Shown: piece after piece, positions 1 through 6,184 of the stretch
Layout: the number at the start of each line of letters is the position of its first letter
Position numbering within the stretch: position 1 is the first letter of the stretch
DNA from: Alistipes sp.
GTDB taxonomy: Bacteria > Bacteroidota > Bacteroidia > Bacteroidales > Rikenellaceae
Direction of reading: 5' to 3'
DNA: 6,184 bases
Assembly: GCA_017628595.1 (NCBI GenBank)
Contig: JAGBYV010000102.1
Coordinates: 1 to 6,184 of the forward strand
Made by a program: the position numbers and the translations under genes
The notes under the pieces: model-generated
The model's input: the letters and a program-made list of their open reading frames with translations, nothing else
Databases searched by the model: none
What the model was told of the DNA's origin: nothing

Positions 1-1
1 C

Positions 2-1915
2 GACCTCTTCCTCTTGGATACCGATTACGAGGCAAACCGCGATGAGGATCGTCAGATTACATACTACCTCTACGGTGGCGACTGGGAGAACCGTCTCAAG
101 CAGGAGCTCTTGCTCGGCGTAGGTGGTATCCGTGCTCTGGAGAAGATGGGTATCAAGCAGCAGGTTTACCACTGCAACGAGGGTCACGCAGCATTTATCG
201 GTATTGAGCGTATCCGCAACCTCATCTCAAAGAAGCGCTTGTCATTCTCAGAGGCTATGGAGGTTGTACGTGCTTCATCACTCTTTACAACACATACTCC
301 CGTGCCCGCAGGTCACGATGCATTCCCCGAGTCTATGATGCGTCAGTATATGTCGCACTATCCCGACGTTTTGGGTATTACCTGGGAGCAGTTCATCAAC
401 CTCGGTAAGACCAACCCCAACGATCCCAACGAGCGTTTCTCTATGTCGGCATTGGCATGTAACCTGTCACAGGAGGTAAACGGCGTATCATGGTTGCACG
501 GCGAGGTATCAAAGGATATCCTGGGTAACATGTGGCCCGGCTACTTCAAGAACGAGTTGCACATTGGCTATGTAACCAATGGTGTTCACTTCCCCACTTG
601 GGTAGCGTCTAACCTTCGTCGTCTGTACGAGCGTTACTTCCCCGAGGGCTTCAACTCTCACGTATATAATATCCCCGCATGGCAGGGTGTTCACAAGATC
701 GACGATGCCGAGTTGTGGAAGGAGCGTGTGGTACTCAAGGAGCGTTTGATCAACCACATCCGTGCTCGTTACAGCGATCCCAAGCAGGTACGTTGCGACT
801 CACCTCGCCAGATGGTACAGATCGTTGAGCGCATCCGTCCTGATGTGTTGACCATCGGTTTTGCACGTCGTTTTGCAACATATAAGCGTGCTCACCTGCT
901 CTTCACAAACCTGGAGCGTTTGTCAGCGCTGGTAAATAACAAGGAGCGCCCCGTGCAGTTCATCTTCGCCGGTAAGGCTCACCCGCACGATATTCCCGGT
1001 CAGGATCTGATCAAGCGTATCGTTGAGGTATCGAAGATGCCTGAGTTCGTTGGTAAGATCATCTTCCTGCAGAACTACGATATGGAGCTTGCTCGTCGTA
1101 TGGTTCAGGGTGTTGACGTTTGGTTGAATACTCCTACACGTCCTTTGGAGGCTTCGGGTACTTCAGGCGAGAAGTGTGTAATGAACGGTGTAATGCAGTT
1201 CTCTGTACTCGACGGCTGGTGGGTTGAGGGCTACAAGGAGGGCGCTGGCTGGATGCTTCCTATGGAGCGTTCATATGCTGACCAGGGCTTCCAGAATGAG
1301 CTCGATGCCGAGATGATCTACAACACTATCGAGGATCAGATCGTGCCTATGTACTACGATCGTGGCGAGGACGGTATTCCTCACCGTTGGGTTACAGCCG
1401 TTAAGAAGTGTGTAGCCGATATCGCTTCTAACTTTACGATGAACCGTCAGTTGATCGACTACGAGGATCGCTTCTACAATAAGTTGGCTGTTCGTAAGGA
1501 GCAGATGGTGGAGAACAACTACCGTATGGCTCGCGAGATGGCTGCATGGAAGCGTAAGGTGTCAGCTGCGTGGGATAATGTGAAGATCCTTGGTGTTCAG
1601 CGTGTTGAGTTGGATAATGAGGCTATCTTTGTAGATAAGAAGTATCTCTATGAGGTTACACTCGATGTGGCTAACCTGCGTGCCGAGGATTTGGGCGTAG
1701 AGTTGGTTGTGGCTAAGCAGATTGAGGCTGGCGAGCCTGTGAATGTGGTTGCTACAAAGCCTTTGGAGGTTAAGTCGGTTAACGGCAGCGAGGTAACATT
1801 CTCGATCGATTATACACCTGCTCGTACAGGTTCGTTCGATGTGGCATTGCGTGTATATCCCAAGAACGACCGCTTGCCCCACCGTATGGATTTCGCTCTT
1901 GTAAAGTGGGCTTAA
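2..1915 (+). CDS. glgP: Alpha-glucan (glycogen/maltodextrin) phosphorylase, 3' part of gene
   Basis: This is the C-terminal ~637 residues of a GT35 phosphorylase, which releases glucose-1-phosphate from alpha-1,4-glucan ends using phosphate and a PLP cofactor in the cytoplasm. The frame is open from base 2 (DLFLLDTD), so the TTG at 14 is an internal Leu codon, not a start. Visible motifs are NEGHAAF (GH codons at 182-187), FTTHTP (ending near 301), GYVTNGVHFPTW, RRFATYKR (866-889), GKAHPHD, and NTPTRPLEASGTSGEKCVMNG, whose Lys codon at 1172-1174 aligns with the PLP-binding lysine. LDGWWVEGY follows. The pattern fits the TIGR02094 branch (Thermotoga/mycobacterial GlgP-like) better than the E. 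coli GlgP/MalP branch. From about 1574 there is a ~110-residue C-terminal beta-rich region ending in FALVKWA, also usual for this branch. About 200 or more N-terminal residues are missing; the family is usually near 850, but fusions with an N-terminal synthase domain cannot be excluded. The gene ends in TAA followed by a strong terminator, so it is probably last in its transcript. Confidence 0.95.
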   Translation, partial: DLFLLDTDYEANRDEDRQITYYLYGGDWENRLKQELLLGVGGIRALEKMGIKQQVYHCNEGHAAFIGIERIRNLISKKRLSFSEAMEVVRASSLFTTHTPVPAGHDAFPESMMRQYMSHYPDVLGITWEQFINLGKTNPNDPNERFSMSALACNLSQEVNGVSWLHGEVSKDILGNMWPGYFKNELHIGYVTNGVHFPTWVASNLRRLYERYFPEGFNSHVYNIPAWQGVHKIDDAELWKERVVLKERLINHIRARYSDPKQVRCDSPRQMVQIVERIRPDVLTIGFARRFATYKRAHLLFTNLERLSALVNNKERPVQFIFAGKAHPHDIPGQDLIKRIVEVSKMPEFVGKIIFLQNYDMELARRMVQGVDVWLNTPTRPLEASGTSGEKCVMNGVMQFSVLDGWWVEGYKEGAGWMLPMERSYADQGFQNELDAEMIYNTIEDQIVPMYYDRGEDGIPHRWVTAVKKCVADIASNFTMNRQLIDYEDRFYNKLAVRKEQMVENNYRMAREMAAWKRKVSAAWDNVKILGVQRVELDNEAIFVDKKYLYEVTLDVANLRAEDLGVELVVAKQIEAGEPVNVVATKPLEVKSVNGSEVTFSIDYTPARTGSFDVALRVYPKNDRLPHRMDFALVKWA

Positions 1916-1930
1916 TCCGTTGAGTAGATT

Positions 1931-1970
1931 ATCGTTTCGGGCAGCAATGCCTGCCTGAAACGATTTTTTT
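1931..1970 (+). terminator. Rho-independent terminator after the phosphorylase gene
   Basis: A 14-bp stem is formed by ATCGTTTCGGGCAG (1931-1944) and CTGCCTGAAACGAT (1951-1964), with one G-T wobble and a 6-nt loop CAATGC. It runs directly into a tract of seven T (1964-1970). It lies 15 bp after the phosphorylase stop. The opposite strand has no T tract after the stem, so it should act only on rightward transcription. It separates the phosphorylase transcript from the downstream operon. Confidence 0.92.
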
Positions 1971-1981
1971 AGGCTCAAACA

Positions 1982-2059
1982 TAGTGAAAAAGGTTCTTTT
2001 TTATTGCAAAACGAAATAATTCCTTAAAAAAGAAGAACAACGTAACGCAATTTTCACTA
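1982..2059. repeat. Nested AT-rich inverted repeats upstream of the debranching gene
   Basis: The outer arms TAGTGAAAA (1982-1990) and TTTTCACTA (2051-2059) are perfect 9-bp inverted copies 60 bp apart. Inside them, GTTCTTTTTT (1993-2002) faces AAAAAAGAAGAAC (2026-2038), which is complementary apart from a 3-nt insertion. The right outer arm touches the candidate -7 element. The arms could be operator half-sites or the foot of a cruciform, but AT-rich sequence produces such matches easily. I see no known operator consensus. Confidence 0.4.
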
Positions 2060-2065
2060 ACTTTA
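2058..2065 (+). promoter_or_regulatory. Candidate Bacteroidota -7 promoter element (TAACTTTA)
   Basis: TAACTTTA matches the Bacteroidota sigma-ABfr -7 consensus TAnnTTTG at five of its six fixed positions and lies 33 bp before the debranching-enzyme ATG, predicting a leader of roughly 25-30 nt. No TTTG/TTG -33 element is found at the usual distance (around 2034-2038 reads AAGAAC), so the match is partial. Position supports it: it lies between a strong terminator and a start codon, where a promoter for the three-gene operon is required. Confidence 0.38.
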
Positions 2066-2098
2066 CAATAGATAAGTAATATATTCAAAAATTTTAAT

Positions 2099-4087
2099 AT
2101 GTCGGCACTAACATTTGACAAGAGTGAGTTAGGTAACCTCGAGTATTCGTTGCAACGCGAAATGCTGGCAACCGACCGTAAGGGCGGTTATATGAGTACA
2201 ACGATCGTATGTTGTAATACTCGCAAGTACCATGGCCTGATGGTTGCTCCCATTAACGAGAGCGACGAGGCTTATGTCCTGCTCTCTTCGCTTGATGAGA
2301 CCATCATCCAGCACGACCAGTCCTTCAATCTGGCCTTGCATCGCTATCGTGGTGTATATGAGCCCCGCGGCCATAAGTATATCACCGATTTCAAATATAC
2401 TCCTACCCCTACGATCACCTATCGCGTGGGTGGTGTTGTATTGCGTAAGGAGTTGCTCTGGATTCATAAGCGCACGCAGCTCATGATCCGCTACACGCTT
2501 GTCGATGCCCACTCGGATACTACGCTCCGTCTGCGTCCTTTCTTCGCCTTCCGTAACAAGCATTCGCTCTCGAAGGCAAATATGGAGGCTAATGGCCGTT
2601 CGTATCCCATTGCTGGTGGTGTCAAGTGTAAGCTCTACGAGGGCTACCCCTGGCTCTACCTGCAGACCAATAAGGCCGGCGCAGAATTTGTCGCTGCTCC
2701 CGACTGGTACTACGACTTCGAGTACCCCGAGGAGATCAAGCGCGGTTACGACGGTTATGAGGATCTCTTGACTACGGGTTACTTCGAGATGCCCATCAAG
2801 AAGGGTGAGAGCGTAATCTTCTCGGCTGCTACCGACGAGATGGCAACTAATGAGACCATCTCGCAGATCTACGAGGCCTCAATCGCTCGTCGTACTCATA
2901 AGATTGACTTCCTTAGTTGTCTGCACCATTCGGCGCGTCAGTTCATCGTACGCCGTCCGGGTGGCCGTACCGAGATGATAGCTGGCTATCCCTGGTATGG
3001 AACAGTAGGTCGCGATACCCTTATCTCACTGCCGGGTATCGTGCTTGAGCAGAACTACAAGGAGGATTGTCTGGATGTACTCGATACGATGGTTAGCCAG
3101 ATGCACGATGGCTGTTTCTCGGGTTCGGCTTCAGCATGGGGTGCTGCCGACGCACCGCTGTGGTTCTACTGGACGCTGCAGAATCTGGAGAAGCATATCA
3201 CTGCAAAGAAGTTGTGGGAGCGCTATGGCGAGGCTATGAAGTCAGTGCTGGAGGCTTACCGCCGTGGCTTTGGCGATCGTGTCGTATTGCACGACAACGG
3301 CCTTGTGTGGGCTGCTGCCGAGGGTGAGTGCCTCACGTGGATGAATACCAAGGTTGATGGCCGCCCCGTGGCACAGCGTGCCGGTTATGCCGTTGAGATC
3401 GAGGCATTGTGGTACAATGCTGTATGCTATACGCTTGCATTGGCCCGTAAATATAAGGATAAGGAGTTCGTTGAGCGCTGGTCTGCGATGCCTGCCAAGA
3501 TTCAGAAATCATTTATCGAGAAGTTCTGGTTGGAGGATGGTTACCTGGCCGACTATGTAAACGACTACGAGGTCAATAAATATCGCCGTGCAAATATGCT
3601 TGTGGCATGTGGATTGGATTACACGATGCTCAACGAGGAGCAGTTGATGGATACGCTGGCCGTAGTGCGCCGTCACTTGCTTACCCCTCGCGGAGTTCGT
3701 TCACTCTCTCCGCATAACCCCTTCTATGAGCCTTCATATGGTGAGGATCAGCATTCGCAGGATCTTGCTTCACGCAACGGTTCTACATGGGTATGGCCTC
3801 TGATGTTCTACACCAAGGCTTGCTTTGCAATTGCCGGTGAGCGCTTCCTGCCCTCGGCTGAGGAGTTGCTCTCAGGTTTCGAGACTGAGATTCAGACCTC
3901 ATGTATCGGCTCGGTGAGCGAGTGCTTCGAGGGAGATCCTCCCTTCCGCGCGCGCGGTTGTCTTTCACAGGCAACAAGTGTAGGCGGTCTGCTCTATATC
4001 CATTCACTCATTGAGCAGTGGAAGAAGACTATCGCAAAGGAGAAGGGAGAGAAGCCCGCAAAGAAGTGTGTACGCAAGAAGAAATAG
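2099..4087 (+). CDS. Glycogen debranching enzyme, GH133-type amylo-alpha-1,6-glucosidase (GDE_N + GDE_C)
   Basis: This 662-residue cytoplasmic enzyme is predicted to hydrolyse alpha-1,6-linked glucose stubs left after chain shortening of glycogen. The N-terminal ~240 residues form the beta-rich GDE_N domain, with KGGYMSTTIVCCNTRKYHG at residues 28-46. Residues ~270-640 are the (alpha/alpha)6-barrel GDE_C domain. Its family landmarks are AGYPWYGTVGRDTLISLPG (295-313), CLTWMN (411-416), VEIEALWYNA (432-441), the GSTWVWP block (561-567) and ECFEGDPPFRARGCLSQA (608-625). Several of these differ from the sequence usual in the wider family: TWMN for TWMD, VEIE for VEIN, TVGRD for WGRD and QATSV for QAWSV. 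The first may affect catalysis. The last 21 residues are strongly basic (ten Lys, one Arg) and look like an unstructured tail. The ATG at 2099 has no Shine-Dalgarno sequence but follows an A/T-rich leader, as is normal in Bacteroidota; the GDE_N motifs begin soon after it. It is the first gene of the downstream operon, 16 bp before the glycosyltransferase. Family assignment is firm; exact activity is inferred. Confidence 0.92.
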   Translation: MSALTFDKSELGNLEYSLQREMLATDRKGGYMSTTIVCCNTRKYHGLMVAPINESDEAYVLLSSLDETIIQHDQSFNLALHRYRGVYEPRGHKYITDFKYTPTPTITYRVGGVVLRKELLWIHKRTQLMIRYTLVDAHSDTTLRLRPFFAFRNKHSLSKANMEANGRSYPIAGGVKCKLYEGYPWLYLQTNKAGAEFVAAPDWYYDFEYPEEIKRGYDGYEDLLTTGYFEMPIKKGESVIFSAATDEMATNETISQIYEASIARRTHKIDFLSCLHHSARQFIVRRPGGRTEMIAGYPWYGTVGRDTLISLPGIVLEQNYKEDCLDVLDTMVSQMHDGCFSGSASAWGAADAPLWFYWTLQNLEKHITAKKLWERYGEAMKSVLEAYRRGFGDRVVLHDNGLVWAAAEGECLTWMNTKVDGRPVAQRAGYAVEIEALWYNAVCYTLALARKYKDKEFVERWSAMPAKIQKSFIEKFWLEDGYLADYVNDYEVNKYRRANMLVACGLDYTMLNEEQLMDTLAVVRRHLLTPRGVRSLSPHNPFYEPSYGEDQHSQDLASRNGSTWVWPLMFYTKACFAIAGERFLPSAEELLSGFETEIQTSCIGSVSECFEGDPPFRARGCLSQATSVGGLLYIHSLIEQWKKTIAKEKGEKPAKKCVRKKK

Positions 4088-4103
4088 ATAAAACGATTAT
4101 AGG

Positions 4104-5423
4104 ATGAGAGTATTAATGTTTGGTTGGGAGTTCCCGCCTCATATTGCCGGAGGCTTGGGTACGGCATGCTACGGCATGACCCGAGGTCTGGCACGTAACG
4201 ATGTGGAGGTTATCTTCGTGATGCCTCGCGCTTCGGGCGACGAGGATGAGCGATTCGTAAAGGTGGTTAACGCCAGCGACGTGGAGGCACGCTACTGCGA
4301 CTCTTCGATCGAGGGTGCTGACGACATCATGCGCAAGATTTCGTTCATTCACATCGATTCAAATATGGTTCCCTATATCTCTCCCGAGGAGTTTGCCACC
4401 TACCGTGAGGGTTACGAGCGCACAGGTCGCAAGTTCTGGGAGAAGCAGGGTGACAGTTGGACACAGCGCTACACCTTCTCGGGTAAGTATGGTGCTAACC
4501 TGATGGAGGAGGTTGCCCGCTATGCTGTTGTTGCAGCCGAGGTTGCACGTCAGCTGGAGGGTCAGTTCGATGTCATCCATGCTCACGACTGGCTCACCTA
4601 CTTTGCTGGTATCGCTGCAAAGCGTGTGTCGGGCAAGCCGTTGGTGGTGCATATGCATGCTACGTCGTTCGACCGTTCGTCAAGCGACAATATCGATACC
4701 CGCGTATATGAGATCGAGCGTGCCGGTATGGCTGCTGCCGACCGTGTGATTGCCGTGTCGAACCTTACCCGTAATATCGTTATCGAGAAGTATAACATCC
4801 CTGCCGAGAAGGTCGTAACGGTACACAATGCCGTGCGTTTTGCCGAGAAGGAGCAGGCGTTGCCCGAGCGCGGTGTTAAGGATAAGATCGTGACGTTCCT
4901 TGGTCGTATCACCTTCCAGAAGGGTCCCGACTATTTTGTTGAGGCTGCTGCAAAGGTGCTTAAGCGAGTACCAAACGTACGTTTCGTAATGGCAGGTTCG
5001 GGTGATATGATGAACCATGTTATCCGTCGCGTAGCGCGTCTGGGTATTGCCGACCGCTTCCATTTTACCGGCTTTTTGAAGGGTGACGATGTGCATAAGA
5101 TGTTCCAGCTCTCAGACGTCTACATCATGCCCTCAGTGTCGGAGCCTTTCGGTATCTCACCCTTGGAGGCTATGCGTGCCAATGTGCCCTCTATTATCTC
5201 GAAGCAGAGTGGTGTAGCCGAGGTTTTGGACTATGCCGTGAAGGTCGATTACTGGGATGTGGATGCTATGGCCGATGCAATCTATGGCTTTGTTAAGTAT
5301 CCCGCCATGGCGAAGATGTTCTCAGAGAAGGGTCTTGAGGAGGTTACCGGCTTGAAGTGGAACAATGCCGCTGCAAAGATCAAGGCTGTATATGAGGATG
5401 CTATTAACGAATGTGCAAAATAA
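4104..5423 (+). CDS. GT4-family retaining glycosyltransferase, probable glycogen/alpha-glucan synthase
   Basis: This 439-residue GT-B enzyme probably transfers glucose from a nucleotide sugar (ADP- or UDP-glucose) to a growing alpha-1,4-glucan in the cytoplasm. The N-terminal Rossmann half begins MRVLMFGWEFPPHIAGGLG; the GGLG loop (16-19) resembles the donor-phosphate loop of starch/glycogen synthases. HAHDWLT is at 159-165. The C-terminal half has FLGRITFQKG (265-274; Arg268 and Lys273 match the phosphate-binding pair of GT4/GT5 enzymes), then VMAGSGD (295-301), FTGFLKGDDV (321-330) and the EX7E motif EPFGISPLE (Glu347 and Glu355). No membrane segment is visible. The product is inferred from context, between a debranching enzyme and a GH57 protein; GT4 also includes sucrose, trehalose and cell-envelope transferases, and a GlgM-like maltose-1-phosphate role is possible. 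AGGATG at the start puts AGG directly against the ATG, too close to act as a normal Shine-Dalgarno site. The gene ends in tandem in-frame stops TAATAA, 14 bp before the next ATG. Confidence 0.9.
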   Translation: MRVLMFGWEFPPHIAGGLGTACYGMTRGLARNDVEVIFVMPRASGDEDERFVKVVNASDVEARYCDSSIEGADDIMRKISFIHIDSNMVPYISPEEFATYREGYERTGRKFWEKQGDSWTQRYTFSGKYGANLMEEVARYAVVAAEVARQLEGQFDVIHAHDWLTYFAGIAAKRVSGKPLVVHMHATSFDRSSSDNIDTRVYEIERAGMAAADRVIAVSNLTRNIVIEKYNIPAEKVVTVHNAVRFAEKEQALPERGVKDKIVTFLGRITFQKGPDYFVEAAAKVLKRVPNVRFVMAGSGDMMNHVIRRVARLGIADRFHFTGFLKGDDVHKMFQLSDVYIMPSVSEPFGISPLEAMRANVPSIISKQSGVAEVLDYAVKVDYWDVDAMADAIYGFVKYPAMAKMFSEKGLEEVTGLKWNNAAAKIKAVYEDAINECAK

Positions 5424-5437
5424 TAAAAACACAAGAT

Positions 5438-6184
5438 ATGAAAACTGTTTGCTTATATTTTCAGGTGCATCAGCCGTGGCGTTTGAAGGTTTATCGTTTC
5501 TTCAATATCGGTAAGGATCACAACTACCTCGACGATTTCACCAATCGCGCCATCATGCAGAAGGTTGCACGTCAGTGCTACCTGCCTATGAATGCCTTGC
5601 TTTTGAAGCTTATCAAGGAGAACAAGGGCGCATTCAAGTGTAGCTTCTCGATCACCGGCTCTGCTGTTGAGCAGTTCCGTGCTTACGCTCCCGAGGTTCT
5701 GGATTCATTCCGTGCCTTGGCCGAGACTGGCAGCGTAGAGTTCCTGGCCGAGACATACTCTCACTCTCTGGCGGCACTCTCATCAAAGGAGGACTTTGTT
5801 GAGCAGGTAAAGCTCCACACCAAGATGATCAAGGAGGAGTTCGGTAAGAAGCCCGTAGCATTCCGCAACACAGAGTTGATTTACTCTGACCAGATTGGCG
5901 AGATGGTGTCTGAGCTTGGTTTCAAGACTATTCTTGCTGAAGGTGCGCGCCACGTCATGGGTTGGAAGTCGCCCAACTACATCTACACTAACTCGATCGA
6001 CAACCGCCTGCGTGTATTGCTCCGTAACTACAAGCTATCTGACGATATTGCATTCCGCTTCTCTAACCAGGGCTGGGATCAGTATCCTTTGACAGCCGAT
6101 AAGTTTGCGCAGTGGGTAGCCGATGAGAATGGTGAGGTTATGAACCTCTTTATGGACTACGAGACCTTCGGTGAGCATCAGAAG
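5438..6184 (+). CDS. GH57 alpha-amylase-family protein, 5' part of gene (cut by window end)
   Basis: The frame is open for 249 codons from ATG 5438 to the last base, with no stop. It begins MKTVCLYFQVHQPWRLK. GH57 conserved regions appear in order: HQP (11-13), GSAVEQF (74-80), FRNTEL (142-147), where Glu146 aligns with the catalytic nucleophile, and MDYETFGEHQ (239-248), where Asp240 aligns with the general acid/base. ETYSHS (105-110) is also present. Both catalytic residues are therefore in the window, and the C-terminal part of the barrel and helical region is missing. GH57 enzymes act on alpha-glucans as amylases, 4-alpha-glucanotransferases, amylopullulanases or branching enzymes; which applies cannot be told here. 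There is no signal peptide, so an intracellular role on glycogen or maltodextrin is likely. The start is supported by the A-rich sequence AAAAACACAAGAT before it and by the HQP motif lying at the expected distance from the N-terminus. It is the third gene of the operon, 14 bp after the glycosyltransferase. Confidence 0.94.
   Translation, partial: MKTVCLYFQVHQPWRLKVYRFFNIGKDHNYLDDFTNRAIMQKVARQCYLPMNALLLKLIKENKGAFKCSFSITGSAVEQFRAYAPEVLDSFRALAETGSVEFLAETYSHSLAALSSKEDFVEQVKLHTKMIKEEFGKKPVAFRNTELIYSDQIGEMVSELGFKTILAEGARHVMGWKSPNYIYTNSIDNRLRVLLRNYKLSDDIAFRFSNQGWDQYPLTADKFAQWVADENGEVMNLFMDYETFGEHQK

Noticed and set aside
14..16. TTG at 14 as the start codon of the first gene
   Set aside because: The frame is already open from base 2 and the residues before it (DLFL) belong to the conserved LLDTD motif of the phosphorylase, so the gene starts upstream of the window.
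1562..1978. 138-residue antisense open frame overlapping the phosphorylase end
   Set aside because: It runs opposite a clearly conserved coding region and across the terminator, its product resembles no family I know, and it has no promoter or start context. It is explained by codon bias of the sense gene.
2004..2028. Alternative promoter with TTG at 2004 and TAATTCCT near 2017-2024
   Set aside because: The -7 match is poor and the spacing of about 10 bp is too short for a Bacteroidota promoter.
4101..4106. AGGATG as a Shine-Dalgarno site for the glycosyltransferase
   Set aside because: AGG abuts the ATG with no spacer, so it cannot pair with the 16S tail and place the start codon normally; Bacteroidota starts generally rely on A-rich context instead.
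4359..5096. Antisense open frames (99, 104 and 138 residues) inside the glycosyltransferase gene
   Set aside because: All lie fully within the GT4 coding region, show no recognisable motifs and overlap one another in different frames, as expected for shadows.
5895..6092. 65-residue + strand open frame near the window end
   Set aside because: It lies within the GH57 gene in another frame; the GH57 frame carries the catalytic motifs throughout this stretch.

Overview
This window is a gene-dense stretch of a bacterial chromosome devoted to intracellular alpha-glucan (glycogen) metabolism. All genes lie on the + strand. It most likely comes from the Bacteroidota, order Bacteroidales (a Prevotella-, Bacteroides- or Alistipes-like organism). 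The reasons are the gene set and order, the lack of Shine-Dalgarno sequences at usable distance with A/T-rich sequence before the starts, a TAnnTTTG-like -7 element in the one intergenic region, and codon choice dominated by CGT/CGC for Arg and GAG for Glu. The genus cannot be fixed from the sequence alone.

Layout. (1) Positions 2-1915 hold the C-terminal ~637 residues of an alpha-glucan (glycogen/maltodextrin) phosphorylase of the TIGR02094 type; its start lies before the window. (2) Positions 1916-2098 are the only sizeable non-coding gap (183 bp). It holds a strong rho-independent terminator (1931-1970), a nested set of AT-rich inverted repeats (1982-2059) and a possible Bacteroidota promoter (-7 element near 2058-2065). 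(3) Positions 2099-4087 encode a GH133-type glycogen debranching enzyme (amylo-alpha-1,6-glucosidase). (4) Positions 4104-5423 encode a GT4/GT-B glycosyltransferase resembling a glycogen synthase. (5) From 5438 to the window end runs the N-terminal 249 residues of a GH57 alpha-amylase-family protein, truncated by the window edge. The last three genes are separated by only 16 and 14 bp, so they look like one operon, apart from the upstream phosphorylase.

How they work together (inference from families): the GT4 enzyme would extend alpha-1,4-glucan chains from a nucleotide-sugar donor, the GH57 enzyme would cleave or rearrange alpha-glucan chains, the GH133 enzyme would remove alpha-1,6 branch stubs, and the phosphorylase would release glucose-1-phosphate. 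None of the visible N-termini has a signal peptide, so the visible enzymes look cytoplasmic.

I see no mobile element, CRISPR array, RNA gene or clearly novel system. The most notable observation is that the debranching enzyme departs from the usual GH133 motifs at several positions near the presumed active site, including Asn in place of the usual Asp in the TWMD motif. This may be a lineage-specific trait.
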